Of a stretch of 64,000 nucleotides of DNA, positions 28,443-36,942 are shown piece after piece. Source of the DNA: Micromonospora sp. WMMD1102 (lineage in GTDB: Bacteria; Actinomycetota; Actinomycetes; Mycobacteriales; Micromonosporaceae); the NCBI RefSeq assembly GCF_029626265.1, contig NZ_JARUBN010000001.1:4839001-4903000 (forward strand), in the 5' to 3' direction. Positions within the stretch are counted from its first letter, which is position 1; the number at the start of each line of letters is the position of its first letter. The notes beneath the pieces were generated by a model. The model was not told the origin of the DNA and ran no database searches. It saw nothing but the letters and a program-made list of their open reading frames with translations. Position numbers and translations under genes: made by a program.

Positions 28443-29016
28443 CAGGGTAAGCCAGAACCAGCTCGACGCCCGCCGCCAGGAAATCCTCGGTGCGGCGCGG
28501 GCCTGCTTCGCCCGGCACGGCTACGAGGGCGCCACGGTGCGCCGGCTCGAAGAGGCGACCGGGCTCTCCCGGGGAGCGATCTTCCACCACTTCCGGGACA
28601 AGGACTCCCTCTTCCTCGCCGTCGCCGAAGACGACGCCGCCGCCATGGTGACCACGGTGGCCCGCAACGGCCTGGTGCAGGTCATGCGCGACCTGCTGGC
28701 CGGCGCTACCTCGCCGGACACCACCGGCTGGCTGGGCAGTCAACTGGAGGTGTCCCGGCGGCTGCGCACCGATCCCGAGTTCGCGAAGCGCTGGGCCGAA
28801 CGCTCGGCGAGTCTCGCCGAGGCCACCCGGGAGCGGCTGGCCCGGCAGCGGGACGCCGGAGTGCTCCGCGACGACATACCGATCGAGACGCTGGCCCGCT
28901 TCCTGGAGCTGGCCTACGACGGGCTGGTGCTGCAACTGGCGATGGCCCGGCCGGCCGGCGACCTCGGCCCGGTGCTGGACCTGGTGGAGGAGGCGGTCCG
29001 CCGGCCGGGCCGCTGA
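28435..29016 (+). CDS. acnR: TetR-family regulator, AcnR-like aconitase repressor
   Basis: The 193-aa product starts at ATG 28435 (a GTG follows at 28438). The N-terminal helix-turn-helix region RQEILGAARACFARHGYEG, RRLEEATGLSRGAIFHHFRD and the ligand-domain segments DSLFLAVAEDDAA, SQLEVSRRLRTDPEFAKRW and LAYDGLVLQLA resemble, from memory, corynebacterial AcnR, which represses aconitase and responds to citrate and iron state. In corynebacteria acnR lies beside acn; here it is 8.7 kb away, with an insertion sequence directly upstream that may have separated it from its native promoter region. Target assignment is by homology. Confidence 0.75.
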   Translation: MVPRVSQNQLDARRQEILGAARACFARHGYEGATVRRLEEATGLSRGAIFHHFRDKDSLFLAVAEDDAAAMVTTVARNGLVQVMRDLLAGATSPDTTGWLGSQLEVSRRLRTDPEFAKRWAERSASLAEATRERLARQRDAGVLRDDIPIETLARFLELAYDGLVLQLAMARPAGDLGPVLDLVEEAVRRPGR

Positions 29017-29191
29017 GCCCGATCGCCCGATCCGACGCGATCCGGGCCGGGCGGAGCCGGGCCGGGCCGGGCCGCCCGATGCGGACCGGGCCGGTCTGTC
29101 GGGAGGTTTACGCAACCGCGACCGGAGCGACTGGCGTACCGGATCCACAATGGTGACAGTCCGAGACCTCCGTACGCCTGGAGTCACCCCC

Positions 29192-30118
29192 ATGGACGAA
29201 CTGCTAGCGGTACGGGCCGAGACCTGGGGCGTCCCCGGGCCGGTCTTCCTGACCCTCTATCTCACGACCGCCGGGCTGATCCTGCTCGGCACCCTGGCGC
29301 ACCGGCTGGTCGCGTTCGCCGGACGCCGACCGCCCGGCGCCGAGCAGCGCCACCCCGTCGAACTCGCCTGGCTCGCCGGCGGCGACCAGCTCGCCCTGCA
29401 CGCCACGCTCGGCGGGCTGCGCGCCGCCGGTGCGGTCGGCACGGCGGAGCGGCACCGGCTGGCCCAGACCGGGCCGTTGCCGTTCCGGGCCACCCGGCTG
29501 GACGCCGCCGTGCACCGGGCGGCCGGCCAGGGCGTACCCGGACGGGCGCTCGGCAACGACCCGCAGGTCCGTACCGCCCTCGCCGACCTCCGGGCCGACC
29601 TGGTGCGCAGCGGGCTCGCCCTGCCCGACTCCGCCCGACCGGCCGCCCGGGTCGGGCCGGTGCTGCTGCTCGGGCTGGTCGCGGTCGGCCTGGCCCGGCT
29701 GGTCGCCGGGCTGGCCGCCGACCGGCCGGTCGGCTATCTCGTGCTGAGCCTGCTGGTGCTGGCTCCGACCGGTGTGGTGCTGCTCTGCGCGGTTCCCCGC
29801 CGGACCCGGGCGGCGAAGGCCCTGTTGCGCGACCTGCGGCGGCAGCACCAGCACCTCGCGCCCCGGCACTCGCCGGCCTACGCCACCTACGGCCCGGCCG
29901 GCGCCGCGCTCGGCGTCGCGCTGTTCGGCACGGCCGCCCTCGTCGCGTTCGACCCGGGGTTCGCGGTCGAGGCGGAGGTGCAGCGCGCGATGACCGCGTC
30001 GGCGACGAGCAGCGGCGGCTGGACGACCGCAAGCACCGGCGGCGGATCCGGCGACAGCTCCGGTGACGGTGGGGGCGGCTGCGGGGGCGGCTGCGGCGGC
30101 TGTGGCTGCGGCGGATGA
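29192..30118 (+). CDS. TIGR04222-type membrane protein with Gly/Cys-rich tail
   Basis: The 308-aa product (ATG 29192, with GGAG 8 nt upstream) has three hydrophobic segments: about residues 14-34, 147-190 (two closely spaced spans) and 238-258. The N-terminal half fits the actinobacterial TIGR04222 domain. The tail is a Ser/Gly run ending GGGGCGGGCGGCGCGG, with Cys297, 301, 304 and 306. It is directly followed by a DUF692 (MNIO) enzyme and its partner, enzymes that oxidise Cys-containing peptides in known systems. The tail is therefore a candidate substrate, or a metal-binding site. Both are inferences. Confidence 0.75.
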   Translation: MDELLAVRAETWGVPGPVFLTLYLTTAGLILLGTLAHRLVAFAGRRPPGAEQRHPVELAWLAGGDQLALHATLGGLRAAGAVGTAERHRLAQTGPLPFRATRLDAAVHRAAGQGVPGRALGNDPQVRTALADLRADLVRSGLALPDSARPAARVGPVLLLGLVAVGLARLVAGLAADRPVGYLVLSLLVLAPTGVVLLCAVPRRTRAAKALLRDLRRQHQHLAPRHSPAYATYGPAGAALGVALFGTAALVAFDPGFAVEAEVQRAMTASATSSGGWTTASTGGGSGDSSGDGGGGCGGGCGGCGCGG

Positions 30119-30140
30119 CGACGACCGGAGGAGACCGCCG

Positions 30141-31037
30141 ATGACGACCGGAGGAAGCGGCCCGGGCGGGGGGCGCACGATTGGCGCCCCGACACCAGAG
30201 GGCCGGCGCGGCATTCCGGCGCCGGAGGGGGGTTACGGCGTCGGGATCGGCTGGCGGCCCGAGATCGCCGGCTTCGTCGCCGACCTGCCCGGACTGCGCT
30301 TCGTCGAGGTGATCGCCGAGTCGATCTCCGCCACCGGGCCGCCACCGGGCCTCGCCGAGCTGCGCGGCCGAGGCGTGACGGTGGTGCCGCACGGAGTACG
30401 GCTCTCCCTCGGCGGCGCCGAGCCGGTCGAGCCGGCCCGGGTACGCCAGTTCGCCCGCGCCGCCGAACTGCTCGACGCGCCGCTGGCCAGTGAACACATC
30501 GCCTTCGTCCGGGCCGGCGGGATCGAGGCGGGGCACCTGCTGCCGTTGCCGCGTACCCGGGAGGCGGTCGACGCGGTGGTCGCAAACGTGGCCCGGGTAC
30601 GCGCCGAACTGCCCGTGCCGCTGGCCCTCGAACCGATCGCCGCCATCTTCGACTGGCCGGACGACGAGCTGGACGAGGCGGACTTCCTCACCGAGATCCT
30701 GGACCGCAGCGGCGCGCTGCTGCTGCTCGACATCGCCAACGTCTACGCGAACGCCCGCAACCGGGGCGCCGACCCACTCGACCTGCTCGACCGGCTGCCG
30801 CTGGACCGGGTCGGCTACGTACACGTCGCGGGCGGGGCGGCCAGCGACGGGATCTACCACGACACGCACACCGACCCGGTCCCGCCGGAGGTGCTGGAGC
30901 TGGTCACCGAACTCTGCGCCCGGCACCGGCCACCGGCACTGCTGCTGGAACGGGACGGCCACTACCCGCCGGCCGCCGCGCTGCGCGCCGAACTCGACGC
31001 GATCGCCACCGCCGCCGGCTACCCGGCGGTGACCTGA
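30141..31037 (+). CDS. DUF692-family MNIO (multinuclear iron oxidative) enzyme
   Basis: The 298-aa TIM-barrel protein belongs to the DUF692 family that includes MbnB and TglH. Expected metal ligands are all visible in order: His in VVPHGVRLSLG, His in LASEHIAFV, Glu in ALEPIAA, Asp/Asn in LLLDIANVYANA, His in YVHVAGG, Asp and His in DTHTDPVPPEV, and Glu in LLERDGHYP. Family members use two or three irons and O2 to rearrange cysteine or other residues in peptides. A disordered N-terminal tail of about 30 residues is extra. It lies 22 bp after the Gly/Cys-tailed membrane protein and abuts the partner gene, so a modification cassette is likely. Substrate inferred, not shown. Confidence 0.85.
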   Translation: MTTGGSGPGGGRTIGAPTPEGRRGIPAPEGGYGVGIGWRPEIAGFVADLPGLRFVEVIAESISATGPPPGLAELRGRGVTVVPHGVRLSLGGAEPVEPARVRQFARAAELLDAPLASEHIAFVRAGGIEAGHLLPLPRTREAVDAVVANVARVRAELPVPLALEPIAAIFDWPDDELDEADFLTEILDRSGALLLLDIANVYANARNRGADPLDLLDRLPLDRVGYVHVAGGAASDGIYHDTHTDPVPPEVLELVTELCARHRPPALLLERDGHYPPAAALRAELDAIATAAGYPAVT

Positions 31038-31038
31038 G

Positions 31039-31563
31039 TTGACCGATCGGAGCAGCGGTACGCTCGGTCTGCCACCGCAGGCGGCCGGGACGCTTGCCGA
31101 CCGGCAGGCCGCGCTGGTCGCCTCGCTGGTCGCCGGGGCACCGCTGCCGCCGGGCTTCGACGCCCGGCGGGTCGGGGTGGCCCGGTCGGCGCTGCTGCAC
31201 AAGCGCTCGACCGAGGTGGCCCGGCAGTGGCCGCTGCTCGCCGCCGGGCACGGCCGGAACTGGCGGAGCGTCTTCGCGGCCTGGGCGGCGGACCGGCCGA
31301 CCTCGGGCTCGGTCCGGGACGGCTGGGACCTGGCCCGCCTGTTGGCCGCCGGGCGGACGCTGCCGGCACCGGCCGCCGAGGAACTCGCGGTCCGGGAGGC
31401 CGGCTGGCGGTACGACGGCCGCACCCCGCCCCGGCGCCGCCGGCTGCCGGCGCTGCGCCGGGCCGGAAACGTGCTCGTGGTGCAGGTCGCCGGCCGGGTA
31501 CGGGTGTGGCCGGTACCCGGCCGCCGCGACCCGAAGATCGACTGGTCGCCGTCCGGGTCATAG
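31039..31563 (+). CDS. DUF2063-like MNIO partner protein
   Basis: This 174-aa protein starts at a TTG one base after the MNIO stop codon, indicating coupled translation. Its N-terminal helices (LADRQAALVASLVAGAPLPP, FDARRVGVARSALLHKRSTE, RQWPLLAAG) resemble the DUF2063-type partner proteins found beside DUF692 enzymes, which recruit the peptide substrate. The C-terminal half has a basic RRRRLPALRRAG segment and a short strand-rich end. No enzyme motif is seen. Its position as third gene of the unit supports the partner role. Confidence 0.65.
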   Translation: MTDRSSGTLGLPPQAAGTLADRQAALVASLVAGAPLPPGFDARRVGVARSALLHKRSTEVARQWPLLAAGHGRNWRSVFAAWAADRPTSGSVRDGWDLARLLAAGRTLPAPAAEELAVREAGWRYDGRTPPRRRRLPALRRAGNVLVVQVAGRVRVWPVPGRRDPKIDWSPSGS

Positions 31564-31573
31564 GATCCGTTCC

Positions 31574-32335
31574 ATGGATCTCGGACTCGCCGACCGGGTG
31601 TACGTGTTGACCGGCGCATCGAAGGGACTCGGCCTCGCCACCGCACGCGCCCTGGTGGCCGACGGCGCCCGGGTGGTGCTCTCGGCCCGGGACCCGGAGC
31701 AGGTGGCCACGGCGGCCGGACAGCTCGGCCCGGACGACCGGGTGCTGGGACTTCCCGCCGACCTGGCCGACCCGGACACCCCGGCCCGGCTGGTGGAGAC
31801 CGCCCTGGAGCGGTTCGGCCGGCTCGACGGTGCGCTCGTCTCGGTCGGCGGGCCGCCGCCGGGCAGCGCCGCCCGGGCCACCGACGCGCAGTGGCGGGAC
31901 TCCTTCGAGACCATCTTTCTCGGCACCGTCCGGGCAGCCCGGACGATCGTGGCGGCCCTGCCCCCCGGTGGCGCGCTGGCCCTGGTGCTCTCCAACTCGG
32001 CCCGGTCGCCGATCCCGGGACTCGGCATCTCCAACGGGCTGCGGCCGGGACTGGCCGGGGTGGCCAAGGACATGTCCGACGAGTACGGCCCGCGCGGCGT
32101 ACGGGTGGTCAGCCTGTTGCCGGGCCGGATCCTCACCGACCGCAACCGGGAACTCTTCGCTGCCGGCGGAGACCCGGAACGTGCCCGCGCCGACGCGGAG
32201 GCGGCGATTCCGCTACGCCGGATCGGTGACCCGGACGAGTTCGGCCGGGTGGCCGCGTTCGTGCTCTCCCCCGCCGCCAGCTATCTGACCGGGGTCACCA
32301 TCCCGGTCGACGGTGGCGCGCTACGCGGTCTCTGA
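31574..32335 (+). CDS. Short-chain dehydrogenase-like protein with altered active site
   Basis: The 253-aa Rossmann protein has the NAD(P) motif TGASKGLG (residues 13-20), LSARD and the C-terminal YLTGVTIPVDGG. The catalytic Ser is present (LVLSNSAR, about residue 140). The usual YxxxK is replaced by Ser153-N-G-L-Arg157 (GISNGLRPGLAG). A related subgroup of SDRs with SN..R at this site exists, so this may be a lineage trait, but ordinary ketoreductase chemistry is doubtful. It stands just downstream of the MNIO unit. Confidence 0.8.
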   Translation: MDLGLADRVYVLTGASKGLGLATARALVADGARVVLSARDPEQVATAAGQLGPDDRVLGLPADLADPDTPARLVETALERFGRLDGALVSVGGPPPGSAARATDAQWRDSFETIFLGTVRAARTIVAALPPGGALALVLSNSARSPIPGLGISNGLRPGLAGVAKDMSDEYGPRGVRVVSLLPGRILTDRNRELFAAGGDPERARADAEAAIPLRRIGDPDEFGRVAAFVLSPAASYLTGVTIPVDGGALRGL

Positions 32336-32470
32336 CCTGACCTGCTCCCAGCGCGCACCCTGCCCTCGCCCGCCGCACCCGACGCCGCGCCGCTCCGGGC
32401 CGACTCGTCCGGGCCGACTCGTTCCGGACCGCTGCCGGCCGGATAGAGTTGCCAGCCGTTGTCCTCGGAG

Positions 32471-32593
32471 GTGAGCGTCATCGCAAGCGTCAGCGTGGTG
32501 GTACTCGCCGTCGGTGGGCTCTGCTGCCTGATGGCGGTGACCGCGGTGGTGATGGGAGTGGTATGGGCGGCCCGGAAGAACCGCGGGCCCTGA
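32471..32593 (+). CDS. Tiny single-pass membrane protein
   Basis: A 40-codon frame starts at a GTG directly after GGAG and encodes a strongly hydrophobic helix (SVIASVSVVVLAVGGLCCLM, then AVTAVVMGVVWAARKNRGP) with a basic C-terminus. Its last 31 bases overlap the glycosylase start in another frame. The hydrophobic-then-positive pattern and the overlap argue for a real small gene. The ribosome-site spacing is poor, so confidence is moderate. Confidence 0.45.
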   Translation: MSVIASVSVVVLAVGGLCCLMAVTAVVMGVVWAARKNRGP

Positions 32594-33198
32594 CGCCGGC
32601 CCGGCGGGCGCGGCCGCCCCGACCGACCCCGGCCGAGGTGGCGGCGGCGACCGACCGGCAGCTCCCCGACCTGATCGCCCCGGACCTGGACGTACTCTTC
32701 TGCGGGATCAACCCGGGCCTCTACTCGGCCGCCACCGGCTGGCACTTCGCCCGGCCCGGCAACCGGTTCTGGCCGGCGCTGCACCATGGCGGCTTCACCC
32801 CGCACCTGGTCGACCCGGCCGACCAGGCCGAACTGCTCGGTTACCGGCTCGGCATCACCAACCTGGCGGCCCGGGCCAGCGCGCGGGCCGACGAGTTGGG
32901 CCGGGACGAACTCGTCGAGGGCGGCCGGCTGCTGGTCGGCAAGGTCCGCCGCTACCGGCCGCGCTGGGTGGCGGTACTCGGCGTCACCGCCTACCGGACG
33001 GCGTTCGAGCGGCGTACGGCCCGGATCGGCCGGCAACCGGAGACGCTCGGCGGGGCCCGGTTGTGGGTACTGCCGAATCCGAGCGGGCTGAACGCGCACT
33101 TCACCGCTGCCGGGCTGGCCGCCGAGTTCGCGGCGTTGCGGGCGGCGACCCTGGCGGAGTCGGTCAGACCGGGTCGTAGTCGGGACGCGGCATCGTGA
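32563..33198 (+). CDS. mug: G/U mismatch-specific DNA glycosylase
   Basis: This 211-aa base-excision enzyme removes uracil or thymine opposite guanine. The active-site motif FCGINPGLYSAATG (the GINPG of Mug/TDG) is followed by HFARPGNRFWPALHHGGF and the C-terminal WVLPNPSGLNAHF. An Arg/Pro-rich extension of about 25 residues precedes the domain. GGGAG lies 5 nt before the ATG. Its end overlaps the 3' end of the convergent ABC exporter by 35 bp. Confidence 0.92.
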   Translation: MGGPEEPRALTPARRARPPRPTPAEVAAATDRQLPDLIAPDLDVLFCGINPGLYSAATGWHFARPGNRFWPALHHGGFTPHLVDPADQAELLGYRLGITNLAARASARADELGRDELVEGGRLLVGKVRRYRPRWVAVLGVTAYRTAFERRTARIGRQPETLGGARLWVLPNPSGLNAHFTAAGLAAEFAALRAATLAESVRPGRSRDAAS

Positions 33199-35131
33199 TC
33201 ACCGGCTCGGGGCCGACCGCGTCGACGTACGGCTTCGGGGAGTCGACGACGGCGAACTGCGTCCGGTACAGCTCGGCGTAGAGACCGCCGACGGCGACCA
33301 GCTCGTCGTGCCGGCCCCGCTCCACGATCCGTCCGCCGTCCAGCACCAGGATCTGGTCGGCCTCGCGTACGGTCGAGAGCCGGTGCGCGATGACCAGCGC
33401 CGTACGCCCGCTCAGTGCCACCGAGAGCGCCCGCTGCACCGCCGCCTCCGACTCGGAGTCGAGGTGTGCGGTCGCCTCGTCGAGGATCACGATCGACGGG
33501 GCCTTGAGCAGCAGCCGGGCGATGGCGATGCGCTGCTTCTCGCCCCCGGAGAACCGGTAGCCGCGCTCGCCGACCATGGTGTCGAGCCCGTCCGGCAGCG
33601 AGCGGACCAGCTCCGCCACCTGGGCGCCGCGCAGTGCCTCCCAGAGTTCGTCGTCGGTCGCGTCCGGCTTGGCGTAGCGCAGGTTCTCGGCGATCGTCTC
33701 GTGGAACAGGTGCGAGTCCTGGGTGACCACGCCGATGGTGTCGCGCAGCGAGTCGAGGGTGGCGTCCCGGACGTCGACGCCGCCGACCCGGACCGCCCCG
33801 TCGGTGACGTCGTAGATCCTTGAGACCAGCATCGAGGTGGTGGACTTGCCGGCTCCGGAGGGGCCGACCAGCGCCACCATCCGACCGGGTTCGACGGTGA
33901 ACGAGACGCCGCGCAGCACCGGCTCGTTGACCGTACGCTCCAGGGTGGCGACCTCCTCCAGCGAGGCCAGCGACACCTCGGCGGCGCTCGGGTAGCGGAA
34001 CCGCACGTCGTCGAACTCCAGCCGGCCGGCGCCGCGCGGGATCGGCGCCGCGTCCGGCTTCTCGGCGATCGACGGGGTCAGGTCGAGCACCTCGAAGACC
34101 CGGTCGAAGGAGACCAGCGCGCTCATCACGTCCACCCGGACGTTGGAGAGCGCGGTCAGCGGGCCGTAGAGGCGGGTGAGCAGCAGGGCGAGCGTGACCA
34201 CGGTGCCGGCGCTGACGTTGCCCTGCACCGCGAGCCAGCCGCCGAGGCCGTAGGTGAGCGCCTGGGCCAGCGAGGCGACCAGCAGCATCGCCACGAAGAA
34301 GGTGCGGGAGTACATCGCGGACTGGATGCCGATGTCGCGGACCCGTTCGGCCCGGTCGCCGAAGCGCCGCGCCTCGACCTCGGGCCGGCCGAAGAGCTTG
34401 ACCAGCAGTGCCCCGGCCACCCCGAACCGCTCGGTCATGGTGGCGTTCATCTTGGCGTCGAGGTCGTAGGACTCCCGGGTGATCTCGGCCAGCCGGCGGC
34501 CGACCCGGCGGGCCGGGATGATGAAGATCGGCAGCAGTACCAGGGAGAGCGCGGTGATCTGCCAGGAGAGCGTGAACATGACGGCGGCGGTGAGCACCAG
34601 CTGGATGATGTTGCTGACCACCCCGGAGAGGGTGCTGGTGAAGGCCCGCTGCGCGCCGGTCACGTCGTTGTTGATCCGGCTGACCAGGGCCCCGGTCTGG
34701 GTCCGGGTGAAGAACTGCAACGGCATCCGCTGGACGTGGTCGTAGACCCGGGTCCGCAGGTTGAGGATGATCCCCTCGCCGATCCGGGCCGAATACCAGC
34801 GCTGGGCCAGCGAGAGCAGCGCGTCGGCCACCGCCAGGCCGGCGATCACCACGGCCAGCCGGATCACCAGACCGGCCGCGTCCGAGCCGCCCCGGGAGAT
34901 GGCGTTGATCACGTCTCCGGCGAGGACCGGGGTGGCCACCCCGATGATCGCGGCGAGCACCACCGTGACCAGGAACACCGCGATGTCGCTCCGGTAGGGC
35001 CGGGCGAACTCGACCACCCGGCGCACGCTGCGCCGGGTCACCCGGTGCGCGGTCACCTCGTCCCGGTTGCGCAACGAACGCAGCATGTTCCAACCGCCCA
35101 TGCTGGCACCGCCACCCATCGGGTTCACCAC
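33164..35131 (-). CDS. ABC exporter, fused permease and ATPase (multidrug/lipid type)
   Basis: This 655-aa half-transporter dimerises. Six transmembrane helices lie between about residues 55 and 345 (SDIAVFLVTVVLAAIIGVA, LVASLAQALTYGLGGWL). The ATPase carries Walker A GPSGAGKST, Q-loop VVTQDSHLF, signature FSGGEKQR, Walker B IVILDEATAHLDS and switch His in IAHRLST. An insertion near residue 395 splits the early ATPase strands. I chose the GTG at 35131 because GGGAGG lies 6 nt upstream. Substrate unknown. Confidence 0.92.
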   Translation of the reverse strand: MVNPMGGGASMGGWNMLRSLRNRDEVTAHRVTRRSVRRVVEFARPYRSDIAVFLVTVVLAAIIGVATPVLAGDVINAISRGGSDAAGLVIRLAVVIAGLAVADALLSLAQRWYSARIGEGIILNLRTRVYDHVQRMPLQFFTRTQTGALVSRINNDVTGAQRAFTSTLSGVVSNIIQLVLTAAVMFTLSWQITALSLVLLPIFIIPARRVGRRLAEITRESYDLDAKMNATMTERFGVAGALLVKLFGRPEVEARRFGDRAERVRDIGIQSAMYSRTFFVAMLLVASLAQALTYGLGGWLAVQGNVSAGTVVTLALLLTRLYGPLTALSNVRVDVMSALVSFDRVFEVLDLTPSIAEKPDAAPIPRGAGRLEFDDVRFRYPSAAEVSLASLEEVATLERTVNEPVLRGVSFTVEPGRMVALVGPSGAGKSTTSMLVSRIYDVTDGAVRVGGVDVRDATLDSLRDTIGVVTQDSHLFHETIAENLRYAKPDATDDELWEALRGAQVAELVRSLPDGLDTMVGERGYRFSGGEKQRIAIARLLLKAPSIVILDEATAHLDSESEAAVQRALSVALSGRTALVIAHRLSTVREADQILVLDGGRIVERGRHDELVAVGGLYAELYRTQFAVVDSPKPYVDAVGPEPVITMPRPDYDPV

Positions 35132-35287
35132 ACGCGACCTCCCAGTCGTCCTCGACGACTACGACAACCGGAATGGCGGCCCGATGCTTCCCGAACGATC
35201 CGTCGCACCGTCGTGGTCCTGAGCAGCCCCGCCGTCGGCCGCGGCGCGCTCACCACCGGTTGCGCGCGAACGCCGTCGGCGTCCAGC

Positions 35288-36085
35288 CTATTCGCCGGCT
35301 CCGACAAGATCACGCATTCGGCGGGTCTGCGCCTCGCGCTCGGCCCGCTGCTGCTCCGCCGGGGAGCGCCCGGCCGCGCCGGCCAGCAGCGCCTTGATCT
35401 CCACCACCGCGTCCCGGTTGCCGCTCAGGATCGCCGCCGTCAGGTCTCCGACGGCGCCGTCCAGCTGCTCCGGCGGCACCACCACGGTGGCCAGGCCGAG
35501 CCGCTCGGCCTCGGCCGCGTCGATCCGCCGGCCGGTCACGCAGACCTCCAGGGCCCGGGCGTAGCCGACCAGCTCCACAAGCCGCTTGGTGCCGGCCAGA
35601 TCGGGGACCAGGCCGAGGGTGACCTCGGCCATCGCGAAGGTGGCGTCGGTGGTCAGCACCCGCAGGTCACAGGCGAGCGCGAGCTGGAAGCCGGCGCCGA
35701 TGGCGTGCCCCTGGACGGCCGCGATCGAGATCAGGTCGGGGCGGTGCAGCCAGGTGAAACCGGCCTGGAAACCGGCGATGCGCTCGGCACACTCCTCGGG
35801 CGGCAGGGCGGCCAGCTCGGCAAGCGACGTCCCCGGGGACTCCCCCGGGTTCTCCGGGGACTCCCCCGGGCCGGGCCGGCCGGCCGCCACCGAGAGGTCG
35901 AGCCCTGCCGAAAAGGCTCGACCCTCGCCCCGTACCACCACGATGCGGACGTCGCCCGGGAGATCCCGGGCGAAGTCGTGCATCGCCCGCCACATCTGCG
36001 GTGTCTGTGCGTTGAGTACGTCGGGCCGGCACAACGTCACTGTCGCTACCGGCCCGTCGCAGTTGAGCCGTACGCCGACGGTCAT
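35288..36085 (-). CDS. Enoyl-CoA hydratase/isomerase family protein
   Basis: The 265-aa crotonase-fold protein (ATG at 36085, MTVGVRLNCDGPV) shows the oxyanion-hole motif RAFSAGLDLS and HAIGAGFQLALACDLR, and the acidic residue in FAMAEVTLGLVPD. It may hydrate or isomerise an acyl-CoA. An unusual Pro/Glu/Ser insertion near residue 85 is encoded by two 17-bp direct repeats spaced 21 bp apart (35833-35849 and 35854-35870), so it grew by an in-frame duplication of seven codons. Confidence 0.88.
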   Translation of the reverse strand: MTVGVRLNCDGPVATVTLCRPDVLNAQTPQMWRAMHDFARDLPGDVRIVVVRGEGRAFSAGLDLSVAAGRPGPGESPENPGESPGTSLAELAALPPEECAERIAGFQAGFTWLHRPDLISIAAVQGHAIGAGFQLALACDLRVLTTDATFAMAEVTLGLVPDLAGTKRLVELVGYARALEVCVTGRRIDAAEAERLGLATVVVPPEQLDGAVGDLTAAILSGNRDAVVEIKALLAGAAGRSPAEQQRAEREAQTRRMRDLVGAGE

Positions 36086-36131
36086 ACAGAGGTCCGCTGG
36101 CGTGCGGGTCCGGACCAGGCTGCTGTGCGGG

Positions 36132-36359
36132 TCACGCCTTCTTCCGACGACGTGCACCGCCACGCTGACGAAGCTGTACACCAGACTCGGTGAGCACCCG
36201 GTGGATGAACCCGTAGGAACGGCCGGTCGAGGCCGCCAGGGCGCGGATGCTTTCGCCGGAGGTATACCGCTTGACCAGGTCCTTGGCGAGCGTCTGGCGC
36301 TCGGCTCCGACGATCCGGCGACCCTTCTCAGTGCTGGTGGCTGTGCCAGTGGCTGCCAT
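36132..36359 (-). CDS. Conserved actinobacterial helix-turn-helix protein
   Basis: The 75-aa basic protein reads EKGRRIVGAERQTLAKDLVK, SGESIRALAASTGRSYGFIH, RVLTESGVQLRQRGG and a Lys/Arg-rich tail. This small resolvase-like HTH is extremely conserved across actinobacteria. It probably binds DNA; its targets are unknown to me. GAGGAA lies 5 nt before the ATG. A 583-bp gap precedes it. Confidence 0.88.
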   Translation of the reverse strand: MAATGTATSTEKGRRIVGAERQTLAKDLVKRYTSGESIRALAASTGRSYGFIHRVLTESGVQLRQRGGARRRKKA

Positions 36360-36942
36360 GTTGATTCCTCACGTCCCAGACTGTGCGGTTCGATACGGTC
36401 CCACCTATTAGACCGCCTCGAACGATCATGCGCTAGATATCAACTCTTCGCCAACCGACACGCACAGCAGTGTCAGTTTCCCGATTGAGTGATTGCGCCA
36501 TCGGCGCGATGCACTCCGACCACCCGGGCTCGCACCGCAGCTCAGCGGGTATTTCGAGCCGCGGCCGTCCGCACGGGAGCCGCCCGGTACGCGGTTTTCC
36601 CGTCTTCCGGTCGACTTTCCTTCCACCCCACCCGAGTTTTGCTTCATCATCCGGCGAGTTTCGTTCCGGCGACGTCAAGTTTCGGCTCACCCGGTAGGGG
36701 GTTTCGTCCCCGGCCAGGATTCCGCGCTGCCGGATTCCGCAGAATGGTGTTCCGTCCGCGCAGTACCGTCCGCGAGCACCGGTGGCCATCCACGAGACAT
36801 TGTCGTACCTGCCGTCCCCATCGGCACCTCGGCGAGGCTCGGGATGCACCGATCCCGGCGGATCCCCGTCGGTCACCCGGCAGATCGTCGTCGGTCAGTA
36901 GGCGAAATCGAGCCGCCGCCGCCACCGGGGCTTGGGCCCGGG
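36360..36942. other. 583-bp intergenic gap
   Basis: No convincing gene is seen between the HTH gene and the ABC-F gene, which are both on the minus strand. The sequence is less GC-biased near 36360-36440, where a promoter for the HTH gene probably lies. Open frames on either strand here lack usable ribosome sites and recognisable domains. Confidence 0.5.

Noticed and set aside
36433..36876. Possible 147-codon gene on the minus strand in the 583-bp gap
   Set aside because: No ribosome site, no domain and atypical composition; overlapping frames on the other strand are equally open.
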